Below, piece after piece: positions 1-6,726 of a stretch of DNA of 12,031 nucleotides; the first letter of the stretch is position 1; the number at the start of each line of letters is the position of its first letter. The stretch spans positions 1 to 12,031 of the forward strand of contig JAVYAJ010000451.1 of NCBI GenBank assembly GCA_032229885.1, in the 5' to 3' direction. The position numbers and the translations under genes are program-made. The notes below the pieces were generated by a model that ran no database searches, was not told the DNA's origin, and saw only the letters and a list, made by a program, of their open reading frames with translations. The stretch is from Anammoximicrobium sp032229885 (lineage in GTDB: Bacteria > Planctomycetota > Planctomycetia > Pirellulales > Pirellulaceae).

Positions 1-388
1 CGGTGACGACAACCTCAGGAGACAGTTCATAAATGACTTTCGCTTTGATCTGATTTGCCTTGTAGAACACCGCGAAATAGACCATCTTGTTGCGAGTAAT
101 TCGAGCGAGCGATTCGGCGCGTTTGTCCGGAGGTTCTTTGAACATTCGATCCAATTGCCCCGACCCGCCTTCCTTGCATGATAGATACTCGTACTTGATG
201 GATGAATCGTTTGGATCGCATGCATCGGCATCCCGCTTCGATGTTATCACGGTGTGCCCAAGCAAATCTGCGATGATCATTTCCTTGACCAACCCGGGTT
301 GCAGCAGATTGCCAATACCAACGGATTTCGCCAATTCTTGAGCCTTGACCACGAGATCAATAATCTGCCGGAAAATGTTGCGGCTCAT
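1..388 (-). CDS. Probable type II restriction endonuclease, N-terminal part (runs off left edge)
   Basis: An open frame starts at ATG 388 and runs without a stop through 129 codons to the window edge. It begins 1 nt after the stop of the methyltransferase gene, the usual layout of a coupled R-M pair; a GGAG lies about 13 nt upstream, inside the methyltransferase gene. The protein begins MSRNIFRQIIDLVVKAQELA. After a helical start it has the stretch SKRDADACD (residues 50-58), then KYEYLSCKEGG (65-75), then a hydrophobic strand VYFAVFY (103-109) and VIYELSPEVV (118-127). The order acidic cluster, E-x4-K or S-C-K, then a strand with a Y-x-L-x-P element recalls PD-(D/E)xK nucleases such as PvuII (ND..EYELKS, then IYRLEP). 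Candidate catalytic residues are the Asp residues at 53-58, Glu67 and Lys72; this is inference. Its target would be the site protected by the neighbouring methyltransferase. The recognition sequence cannot be read from the sequence. Moderate GC matches its partner and differs from the rest of the window. Confidence 0.68.
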   Translation of the reverse strand, partial: MSRNIFRQIIDLVVKAQELAKSVGIGNLLQPGLVKEMIIADLLGHTVITSKRDADACDPNDSSIKYEYLSCKEGGSGQLDRMFKEPPDKRAESLARITRNKMVYFAVFYKANQIKAKVIYELSPEVVVT

Positions 389-389
389 G

Positions 390-1199
390 TTAAAACAGCA
401 TCTCCGCTTGGGCTCTTTCAACTGCGCGCAAACGCTGTTTTGCAGCGGAAATGAAATCAGGATTTTGCTCGAATCCAATATACTTGCGATCGAGCGATTT
501 GCATGCGACAAGGGTCGTGCCCACGCCGCAGAAGGGGTCAAGGACTACATCGCCAATGTTTGAACTTGCCTTTACCAAACGCTCAATGAGCTTCAATGGC
601 TTCTGAATCGTGTTTAGAACATCACGTGACACGAGCTCTTTGGATTTGTAGGTCAATTGTTTTATGTCGCCCCAAACATCACCCGGGTTCTTGCCATCGT
701 CATTGAACTTGGTCTTCCCGAACTCGCCATTGGTAACAGAAGGAACCCTCTCGCATCGAAGTCGATGCTCAAGTTCCACTAGTTGCGGAACACGAATATC
801 ATCGAGATTGAAAGTTGCTGCCTTTGGCCCCTTGGTAAAATAGCAGATGACGTCGTAGTTGTTTGTGTAGTTGATCCTGCCTTGCGCAAGTCGGCTGGGT
901 TGATACCAAACGATTCTGGTTTTCAAGGTCAGATGGACCCGATAGTCGATGAAGTCGATGCAATCCTGCTTGCCGAACAGGTACAGCGTTCCACCAGGTT
1001 TGAGAACTCTGGAGAACCGCTCGATCAGCCGTAGATTGTATTCCTGAATGCTCGTGATGCGGTCCCACGCGTTTGTAGTGACGCCGTAAGGGCCGTCGCA
1101 GACAATCAAGTCTACGAAGGAATCTGGGACTCGATTAAGTAATTCGTGCGAGTCACCGGCGTAGATTCGATTTACTTCCATTCTTGTAGTACTCTGCAT
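390..1199 (-). CDS. Beta-class DNA adenine-N6/cytosine-N4 methyltransferase of an R-M system
   Basis: This 269-residue SAM-dependent DNA methyltransferase transfers a methyl group to an exocyclic amino group and would protect host DNA from the adjacent endonuclease. The motif order is that of the beta class. The catalytic motif IV comes first (DGPYG, residues 35-39), followed by VLKPGGTLYLFG (65-76), a middle region likely holding target recognition, GKNPGDVW (169-176), and then QKPLKLIERLV (199-209). The SAM-binding motif I lies near the C-terminus (DPFCGVGTT, 221-229) with IGFEQNP (241-247) after it. Motif IV reads D-G-P-Y rather than the usual (D/N/S)-P-P-Y, and the sequence does not say whether adenine or cytosine is methylated. 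Length is normal for the PF01555 family. The start is ATG 1199; an in-frame ATG at 1181 (residue 7) is equally possible because neither has a strong Shine-Dalgarno. The gene sits 1 nt before the endonuclease and is probably co-transcribed with it. Confidence 0.92.
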   Translation of the reverse strand: MQSTTRMEVNRIYAGDSHELLNRVPDSFVDLIVCDGPYGVTTNAWDRITSIQEYNLRLIERFSRVLKPGGTLYLFGKQDCIDFIDYRVHLTLKTRIVWYQPSRLAQGRINYTNNYDVICYFTKGPKAATFNLDDIRVPQLVELEHRLRCERVPSVTNGEFGKTKFNDDGKNPGDVWGDIKQLTYKSKELVSRDVLNTIQKPLKLIERLVKASSNIGDVVLDPFCGVGTTLVACKSLDRKYIGFEQNPDFISAAKQRLRAVERAQAEMLF

Positions 1200-1232
1200 T
1201 TCTGTCGCAGCTAATGAATAGAAAACGAATAG

Positions 1233-1266
1233 CGATCTATTCGGCTGTACTCAGCCGGATAGATCG
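1233..1266. repeat. 15-bp inverted repeat with 4-nt loop upstream of the methyltransferase
   Basis: Positions 1233-1247 and 1252-1266 are complementary over 15 bp with a single T-G wobble, separated by the loop TACT. It lies 34 nt before the methyltransferase ATG. Read on the minus strand the hairpin is followed by a T-rich stretch (CTATTCGTTTTC), so it could be an intrinsic terminator that insulates the R-M pair from upstream transcription. Other possibilities are an operator for R-M control or the end of a mobile element. The structure is certain; its role is not. Confidence 0.7.
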
Positions 1267-1267
1267 T

Positions 1268-1365
1268 GCGTTGAACTGAGCCGCTTCGCGGGGATCGGCC
1301 TCTGGGGATTCAATGGCCGCGGGGCTACCACGAGGCCAGTTTAGCAGCCTCGGAAGGTTCAACGC
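1268..1365. repeat. Perfect 9-bp inverted repeat pair, spacer 80 bp
   Basis: GCGTTGAAC at 1268-1276 is the exact reverse complement of GTTCAACGC at 1357-1365. It lies between the transposase remnant and the R-M genes, directly beside the longer hairpin at 1233-1266. It may mark the edge of a decayed insertion, or be chance. The spacer 1277-1356 holds no recognisable gene. Confidence 0.35.
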
Positions 1366-1601
1366 AACAGGACTTGAGCGGGTGCAGCGGGGCGATGGTG
1401 GCCGGCGACGGGCGGATTGGCAACGGAAAAGGGCTGATTGTGGGACGTGGGACCAGATCGACCGACAGGCGGACGTCTGGCGACGTTCGCGAGACGAAGC
1501 AACGTGGCGATGCGGCGGTAACCGGTCATGGGTTATCCGTCCGGAGGCTAGCGGTCCTCGCCGAGATATCTCCAGGTGATGGCATGGCGCAGCGGGCCGT
1601 T
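1277..1601. other. Gene-free stretch between transposase remnant and R-M pair
   Basis: Several frames stay open here because the DNA is GC-rich, but their translations are rich in Arg, Pro and Ala, match no family I recognise and have no clear ribosome binding site. An imperfect hairpin (CGAGGC at 1331-1336 and GCCTCG at 1347-1352) is visible. I see no RNA gene. It may be the decayed end of the neighbouring IS91-type element. Confidence 0.4.
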
Positions 1602-2048
1602 CTACCCTGGGCGGGGGGGACCGTTGACGACCGATCGCCAACTGACACGCGCATTTTGGAAGACACACGGCATCGGAGTCTGACACCGCGGGCAGAAGGG
1701 CGTGGACGGTTCCGCGTCCGCGAACTTGTTGGCAGGCGTTTCTGGCGAGCGCGGTGGGGCAAGACTCGGCGGGCTGTCGAGCAGTATGCGGCAGCGGCTG
1801 AGATACGCCTCGCGCGGCCGACAGCTGAAGCCGCCAAAGCAGCGAGATTTGACGAACCCCTCGGGCAGAATGTGCAACGCCCAGCAGCGGGTGGACTCGA
1901 CGCCGGACAACGTTTTGTTTTCCGTCAGCGGTTTCTGTTGTCGCGTCCCGCTGGCGAGCGTCAGCGTCTCGTAAAACCGCTTGGAGCAGATCGTCTCTCG
2001 CTGTCCGCCCCGCACCCGCACGGTTTTCTTTCGCCATACGTTTATGGC
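1602..2048 (-). pseudogene. IS91-type transposase, C-terminal remnant
   Basis: One minus-strand frame ending at TGA 1602 carries a recognisable block. TLSGVESTRCWALHILPEGF is followed by KSRCFGGFSC, then REAYLSRCRILL, and later FCPRCQTPMPC. This follows the pattern of the C-terminal part of IS91/IS801-family (Y2, rolling-circle) transposases: a helix ending in H-(V/I)-LP-x-GF, a basic F-G-G segment, an R-x-x-L-x-RCR-x-LL helix and a closing C-x2-C zinc-like pair. The catalytic N-terminal region with the two tyrosines is missing, and the frame upstream contains the terminator of the tRNA gene, so this is a truncated, non-functional relic. It sits directly downstream of tRNA-Leu and between the core genes and the R-M pair, consistent with a place where foreign DNA has inserted. 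The family call rests on motif memory only, and the upstream limit is approximate. Confidence 0.58.
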
Positions 2049-2128
2049 GTTCGCTTTCGGAGGGGTTGGAGGACAACGATTTGCGCCCGATGTGCACAGA
2101 ACGTCCGAGCGAATGCCGCGCAAATGCG

Positions 2129-2161
2129 AAAAAACGCCGGACGCGCCGAACGTCCAGCGTT
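2129..2161 (-). terminator. Intrinsic terminator of tRNA-Leu
   Basis: On the minus strand an 11-bp stem (2151-2161 with 2133-2143, one T-G wobble) closes a 7-nt loop and is followed at once by six T residues (2134 to 2129). It begins 45 nt after the tRNA 3' end, the right place to end the tRNA transcript. Confidence 0.85.
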
Positions 2162-2206
2162 TTCGTATACGTTTCGCAAGCCGTTGAAACGCAGGCGTTT
2201 CCAGAG

Positions 2207-2291
2207 TAGCCGGAGCGGGACTCGAACCCGCACGTCCCTAACGGGACAAAGGATTTTAAATCCTTTGCGTCTGCCATTCCGCCATCCGGCC
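2207..2291 (-). tRNA. tRNA-Leu (anticodon UAA)
   Basis: An 85-nt class II tRNA that decodes UUA (and UUG by wobble). The acceptor stem GGCCGGA pairs with TCCGGCT (G1-U72 wobble). The D-arm region TGGCGGAATGGCAGAC follows. The anticodon stem AAGGA/TCCTT encloses the loop TTTAAAA with anticodon TAA. A long variable arm (TGTCCCGTTAGGGACGT) is diagnostic of Leu, and the T-arm GCGGG-TTCGAGT-CCCGC is perfect. The discriminator base is A73, as in leucine tRNAs. CCA is not encoded (CTC follows). No intron is present. An intrinsic terminator follows 45 nt downstream. Confidence 0.97.
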
Positions 2292-2635
2292 TCACGAGTC
2301 GGCTTCGACCCTGGTTGCGTCGCCGTAGGCTCGCTGTGGTTCCAGGGGCGCCGCGCCGCAAGGTTCGTTCATCACCTGCGCGACACGACCGTCGAGCCGT
2401 TTGTCCGCACACGAGAAACCGTGTTTTACGGCCGACGTGTCGCGTTGACGCTCACGCGCGTCTTGACTTGCCGCCGACGGCACCTGACGGCGGCGGTGCA
2501 CGGTCCGGCGCCAGTGCCGGCGCCGATGCAGGCCAGCCTCGACGCGACGCGGCCACGGTGCACTAGTCTAGCGGATCCGTGCACCCACGAGAAGCGATCT
2601 TGCCGGCGAGCAGACGCCTGCGGGGCCGCATCACG
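2292..2635. other. Gene-free spacer between yidC and tRNA-Leu
   Basis: About 340 bp, very GC-rich, with no recognisable gene on either strand. Overlapping open frames exist but read as Arg/Pro/Ala-rich noise. It contains short palindromes (GGCGCC twice around 2508-2524 and three GTGCAC sites). It must contain the tRNA-Leu promoter; I could not find convincing -35/-10 boxes. No U-tract terminator for yidC is visible. Confidence 0.5.
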
Positions 2636-5134
2636 TTAGCGTTTGCGCGGCGGTCGCCGGCGCGCACGGGATTTGGCGGGATCGAGTTCGGGATTGAATT
2701 TGGCCGCCATCCGCTGCCAGAAAGGCTGCGTGGCGGGCGACGCGGCCGTATCCGGTCGCTTGCCGGGCGGCGGCAGCATCTTGCGTTCGGCGACGCTCCA
2801 CAGGCTCGACGCAATGAAGTACAGACACAATCCAGCGGGGACGCGGAAGAACAGCAGGCCCATGAAGATCATCATGTACTTCATCATCGACTGCTGCATC
2901 CGTGTCTGCTCGTCGGTGGCCGGCGGCATGAACATCTTTTGTTGCCACAGGAATAGCACGATCGTGATGATGGGTAGGATGTTCAGGTAGGGACCAAGCC
3001 AACCGCTTTCACCACCCAGAAATGCGGGCAGGTACGGCTTCCAATACCACAACATATCCGGACCAGCCAGGTTCGAGCACCAGTGCAGACCGGAGATCAG
3101 CGGCGCCTGGCGCAGTTCGACGTCGACGGACAGTGCCCGGTACAGCCCGATGAAAATCGGCAACTGGATGAACATCAGCAGGCAGCCGCCCAATGGCCGG
3201 TAATTGTGCTTCTTGAACAGTTCCGACTGGGCAGCCGCCCGCTTCTGCATGTCGTCCTTGTATTTCTCGGCGATCTTTTTCATCTCCGGCGCCAGCTCTT
3301 GCATCATCTGCGCGTTGCGCGCCGCTTTTCGGCTGAGCGGCGTCATGGCGCTGCGGACCAGCACGGTCAGCAGGATGATGGCCAGACCGTAGTTCACTCC
3401 GGGCAGGCTCTCGAAGGCGTGCAGGATGGCTGCCAGAAACTTGGCGATCGTCCGGAACCAGCCGTACTCGATACAGCGTTCCAGGCCATAGGCTCTGAGC
3501 AGGGCCGGCTGTTTCGGGCCCGCGAAGATCGTATAGCGGTTCACCAGCGACTGGCCGGGCTCGAGCTGCACGCCGGAGCTGATCAGGCGAAACGAGACGT
3601 TCGTGGTCTTGCTCATCGATTTCTCGATGCTCGCCACGTCGCCCACGGGGATCGCCAGAGCCTGTCGGAACGAAGGCAACGACGCCGCCTCGTCGGCGTG
3701 CGGTTGCAGAACGACGGAGAAATACTGGGCGTCGACGCCCGCATAATCGATGGGCTGTGAATTTTCGCCGCTGAACAACGGCATGATGACCGGTTGTTTT
3801 TTCTCGCGAGCCGCCATCGCCTCGGAGTAGATCTTCGTGGCGCCGATCAGGCCGTGGCCGATCGACGGCGTGGACCAGATCACGTCGCGCGCGCCCGCGG
3901 CCGAAAAACGCGGATGAATTTTTGTGACGTACCACCAACCTTCGAGCGGCAGGCCGTTGGGACCGTCTAGCCGGTAGGCCAACTGTTGGGGAGTGTGCCC
4001 TCGATTGCGGATTTCGAGCTCCAGCTCGACGTGGTACGAAGGAAACGCCGAGTCGGTCAATTTCGCTTCCGGCGTGCGCGCCAGCCGATAGCGTTTCACC
4101 AATTCCAAGGAACCCGTGACACCGATCGCCTGCAATTGCGGCTCGGACAGAGCGAACGTGAATTCGACGCCCGGGCCGCCGGGCGAATCGTCGAGCGTCC
4201 GTACTTGCCAATTGTCGCGGCGGAGCGACGGCAGCTTGGCGATTTCGTCCTTGTCGCGAGGCACTGCGCTATGCCCGATGCTTTCCAGCGCCCACAGAAA
4301 GGACAGTGGGTCTGTGCGGTCGTTCGAGGCGGCGATCGGCTGGTCGGGGCGGACGATGCTCAGCGGCGACGTGACCAGCGTCGCGTCGAAAGTCAATTCC
4401 CGTGATTGGCCATCATCCGCGGTGCGAGCCACCGTGATCGAGACGTGCTGTCCCGGCTGCGTCTGGGCCAGGTAGGCGTCTACGTCAAACCTGTCCCGGA
4501 TTCGAAGATCTTCGACGCGGCGGATGACGTCGCCGACGCACAGCCCGGCGGGAATGCCAGGCGTCTGGGACACGGCGGCCGCGGCAGGCGTCCCTTGCCC
4601 CACCACATTGATCCGGCAGCCGCGACCGTCAGGTTCGTCGCGAAACGCCAGATACCCCAGATAGCCGCTCGGGTGTTCCAGTTCTTGAAAACGGAACTGG
4701 CCATTCGCCGCTCGTTGGACCAGCTCGATGCGTTCAACGGCAGCGCCCTGGTTGTTCAGCGTAACCAACAGCCGATAGGGACTGTCCGCGGCCATCGAGC
4801 CCAACGTCACCCACTGCTGGGGGACGGCGACGGACGGTGCGATCTCCGGGGACGATCGGCCCTGTGCGGCCTCGCCGGACAATCCGGTTTCGTCCGGCGC
4901 GGCCAGTCTGGCAGGTTCGGTCGCTCCGTTTCGCGCCGCGGGCTGCTGGCCATCGGCCGTGGGCTGGGCTTCGAGCCCCTCGTGCCCGGCGTCTTCTCCC
5001 TCGTGGCCGGCGCCGTCGGCCAGCTCGATCGGTGGCTGAGGCGGCGGCGGAGGAAAGAGCAGGCTTTGAACCGTCAGATGCGTAAAGAGGATCAGCGCCG
5101 ACAGGATCAGGAACAGGGCGAAGCGTTTTTCCAC
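2636..5134 (-). CDS. yidC: Membrane protein insertase YidC with an embedded PDZ-like segment
   Basis: YidC inserts and folds inner-membrane proteins, alone or with SecYEG. At 832 residues this copy is much longer than the E. coli protein (548). Residues 5-25 form the N-terminal membrane anchor. A Pro/Glu/Ala-rich, low-complexity exported linker (27-105) follows. The large exported beta domain spans about 106-545. Inside it, residues 180-255 look like a PDZ domain (PGIPAGLCVGDVI, then VDAYLAQTQPGQHVSITVAR). The conserved YidC/Oxa1 core covers 560-785. It has a hydrophobic segment with the groove arginine (VLVRSAMTPLS, Arg594), a cytoplasmic coiled loop (603-642), and further membrane segments near 648-668, 715-733 and 753-778. 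The C-terminal tail (from 785) is strongly basic, ending RRRPPRKR, and may contact ribosomes. The GTG start at 5134 has AAAGG 9 nt upstream and lies 29 nt after the phosphoesterase gene, suggesting co-transcription. The PDZ call is by motif only; the YidC call is firm. Confidence 0.95.
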   Translation of the reverse strand: MEKRFALFLILSALILFTHLTVQSLLFPPPPPQPPIELADGAGHEGEDAGHEGLEAQPTADGQQPAARNGATEPARLAAPDETGLSGEAAQGRSSPEIAPSVAVPQQWVTLGSMAADSPYRLLVTLNNQGAAVERIELVQRAANGQFRFQELEHPSGYLGYLAFRDEPDGRGCRINVVGQGTPAAAAVSQTPGIPAGLCVGDVIRRVEDLRIRDRFDVDAYLAQTQPGQHVSITVARTADDGQSRELTFDATLVTSPLSIVRPDQPIAASNDRTDPLSFLWALESIGHSAVPRDKDEIAKLPSLRRDNWQVRTLDDSPGGPGVEFTFALSEPQLQAIGVTGSLELVKRYRLARTPEAKLTDSAFPSYHVELELEIRNRGHTPQQLAYRLDGPNGLPLEGWWYVTKIHPRFSAAGARDVIWSTPSIGHGLIGATKIYSEAMAAREKKQPVIMPLFSGENSQPIDYAGVDAQYFSVVLQPHADEAASLPSFRQALAIPVGDVASIEKSMSKTTNVSFRLISSGVQLEPGQSLVNRYTIFAGPKQPALLRAYGLERCIEYGWFRTIAKFLAAILHAFESLPGVNYGLAIILLTVLVRSAMTPLSRKAARNAQMMQELAPEMKKIAEKYKDDMQKRAAAQSELFKKHNYRPLGGCLLMFIQLPIFIGLYRALSVDVELRQAPLISGLHWCSNLAGPDMLWYWKPYLPAFLGGESGWLGPYLNILPIITIVLFLWQQKMFMPPATDEQTRMQQSMMKYMMIFMGLLFFRVPAGLCLYFIASSLWSVAERKMLPPPGKRPDTAASPATQPFWQRMAAKFNPELDPAKSRARRRPPRKR

Positions 5135-5163
5135 GAGTCAGAACCTTTGGCAGGAGGCTGCGA

Positions 5164-5913
5164 TCATCGCCCGTCGCGGAGGCGATCGCCGAGGAAACTG
5201 TCGAGTTCGCGGATAGCGTAGATCTTCCGAGCGGTTTCTTCAAAGGGGTACTCGACACGGCGAAAACGCACAGCCCCTTCTTCCAGAATCACATAACAAG
5301 AACGACGGTCGCCATCCCTTGGCTGCCCCACGCTGCCAACGTTGATCATCACCCGTTGACGGCCGAGCACGTACGAGCCGTCGAGCTGATCCGGGCGGAA
5401 GAACTGACCGCCTTCGGTCAAAACGCCGGGAACGTGGGTGTGGCCGTGAAAACAAACCCGTTCGACGACGCTGAATAGTTTTTCGATCTTGCGAGGATTG
5501 TGAGCGTCTTCGGGAAACACATATTCGTTCAACGGGTTGCGCGGCGAGCCGTGCACGAACAACCGTCCTTCTTCGCGGATCGTGCGCGGCAGTTCGCACA
5601 GAAAATTCCAGCGACTCAGCTTCTGTTCTGGATCATCGAGGGGTGATTCCAATTGAGCGCGAGTCCAGAAGATCGCCCGTTCGGCGCCCGAGCTGAAACC
5701 CTCGGGATCGAACAGCGCGCCCTGGTCGTGGTTTCCCAACACGCAGGCGTCGAACCGCATCGCGGCGTCGACGCACTCGCCGGGATTCGGGCCATAGCCT
5801 ACGATGTCGCCAAGGCAGTAGATCTCTCGAATCTCTTGCGCCGCGATATCCGTCAGGACGGCGGTCAAGGCTTCGAGATTCCCGTGAATATCGCTGATGA
5901 TGGCGCGCCTCAA
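5164..5913 (-). CDS. Calcineurin-like metallophosphoesterase, paralogue 2
   Basis: A 249-residue cytoplasmic metal-dependent phosphoesterase of the YfcE/MJ0936-like group (PF12850). All metal-binding motifs are present: D8-x-H10 in ISDIHGN, GD (35-36) in CLGDIVGYGPNP, G-N61-H62-D, H121 in VHGSP, and GHTH (157-160). It lacks a signal peptide and membrane segments. The natural substrate is unknown; relatives hydrolyse phosphodiesters or phosphomonoesters in vitro. The start is TTG 5913, chosen because an ideal AAGGAGG lies 7 nt upstream and because the motif-bearing protein then begins MRRAIISDIHG, colinear with its upstream paralogue. The two are similar end to end, including GSVGQPRD and the closing DRL..GR. 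It is 33 nt downstream of the paralogue and 29 nt upstream of yidC, so the three probably form an operon. Confidence 0.93.
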   Translation of the reverse strand: MRRAIISDIHGNLEALTAVLTDIAAQEIREIYCLGDIVGYGPNPGECVDAAMRFDACVLGNHDQGALFDPEGFSSGAERAIFWTRAQLESPLDDPEQKLSRWNFLCELPRTIREEGRLFVHGSPRNPLNEYVFPEDAHNPRKIEKLFSVVERVCFHGHTHVPGVLTEGGQFFRPDQLDGSYVLGRQRVMINVGSVGQPRDGDRRSCYVILEEGAVRFRRVEYPFEETARKIYAIRELDSFLGDRLRDGR

Positions 5914-5920
5914 ACCTGCC

Positions 5921-5927
5921 CCTCCTT
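5921..5927 (-). promoter_or_regulatory. Ribosome binding site fixing a TTG start
   Basis: AAGGAGG on the minus strand lies 7 nt before TTG 5913. It is near-perfect to the anti-Shine-Dalgarno sequence and there is no competing ATG, so it decides the start of the second phosphoesterase and supports TTG as a real start codon in this genome. Confidence 0.85.
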
Positions 5928-5946
5928 TCCGCCGACAAGCCCGGAT

Positions 5947-6699
5947 TCACCGACCGGCTAACAATCGATCGCCGAGCATATTGTCGAGTTCGGGCACGGC
6001 ATAGATTTTTTTGGCCGTAATCTCCACCGGATATTCGATTCGTCGAAACACGAGCCGATCGCCGTCCACGATCACGTAACACGCTCGCGGATCGCTGTCT
6101 CGCGGCTGGCCAACGGAACCGACATTGATCATGGTCTTTTCGCCCGTCAAGCGATACTCGTAGTTCAAGTCTTCGGGCGTCAAAAACTCCAGGCGACTTG
6201 TAAACACGCCCGGGATGTGGGTGTGTCCTTGAAACGAGTACTTGGGAACCAAGCCGAACAGAGCGTCCATCTTGCGTTGATTATAGATGTCTTCGGGAAA
6301 CACGTACTCGTTCGTCGGCTCGCGCGGGGAACCATGGACGTACAGCGTCTGGTTCTCGGTAAACGTGCGCGGAAGTTCGCCCAGGAAATCCCAACGGGCA
6401 TTCACCCGAGTCGCTCCGCCGGGGCCTCTCTCCAACTGGTCTCGCGTCCAATACACGGCTCGCAGCGCTACTGGATTGAAACCTTCGGGATCAAACTGCG
6501 CAGCCTGGTCGTGATTGCCGAGAATGCACAGCTTGCACGCCTTCGTTACTTCGTCCAGGCACTCGCACGGATTCGGCCCATATCCGATGACATCGCCCAG
6601 GCAATAGATTTCCGTAATGCCTTGATCACGGATATCCACGAGCACGGCGCGCAGCGCTTCTAAATTTCCGTGAATGTCACTGATTAAAGCGCGTTTCAA
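5947..6699 (-). CDS. Calcineurin-like metallophosphoesterase, paralogue 1
   Basis: A 250-residue metallophosphoesterase, first gene of the probable phosphoesterase-phosphoesterase-yidC operon. The family signature is complete: D8-x-H10 (ISDIHGN), GD36 (CLGDVIGYGPNP), G-N62-H63-D, H122 (VHGSP) and GHTH (158-161). These residues form the two-metal centre. No export signal is seen, so it acts in the cytoplasm; the substrate is unknown. I place the start at TTG 6699, giving MKRALISDIHG exactly like the downstream copy, with AAAAAGG about 10 nt upstream. The frame can be extended to another TTG at 6726 (nine more residues), but that has only A/T-rich DNA before it and no Shine-Dalgarno. Compared with its neighbour it differs mostly in the middle (residues 85-105) and in the 165-185 loop, suggesting an old duplication followed by divergence in substrate contacts. 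An AT-rich patch (6711-6737) upstream may hold the promoter. Confidence 0.92.
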   Translation of the reverse strand: MKRALISDIHGNLEALRAVLVDIRDQGITEIYCLGDVIGYGPNPCECLDEVTKACKLCILGNHDQAAQFDPEGFNPVALRAVYWTRDQLERGPGGATRVNARWDFLGELPRTFTENQTLYVHGSPREPTNEYVFPEDIYNQRKMDALFGLVPKYSFQGHTHIPGVFTSRLEFLTPEDLNYEYRLTGEKTMINVGSVGQPRDSDPRACYVIVDGDRLVFRRIEYPVEITAKKIYAVPELDNMLGDRLLAGR

Positions 6700-6726
6700 A
6701 CGTCCCAACCTTTTTGATGGAGGCAA

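Noticed and set aside
1237..2412. A 391-codon open frame on the minus strand over the tRNA region
   Set aside because: It runs through the tRNA-Leu gene and its terminator and reads as Arg/Ser/Ala-rich noise; long open frames are expected by chance in GC-rich DNA.
1374..2639. A 421-codon open frame on the plus strand
   Set aside because: It is antisense to the tRNA and the transposase relic, is Arg-rich without motifs, and has no good start context.
3009..4211. A 400-codon minus-strand frame inside yidC
   Set aside because: Shadow of yidC in another frame; the yidC frame carries the real motifs.
5947..6726. Longer start (TTG 6726) for the first phosphoesterase
   Set aside because: No Shine-Dalgarno precedes it, and the paralogue aligns from TTG 6699.
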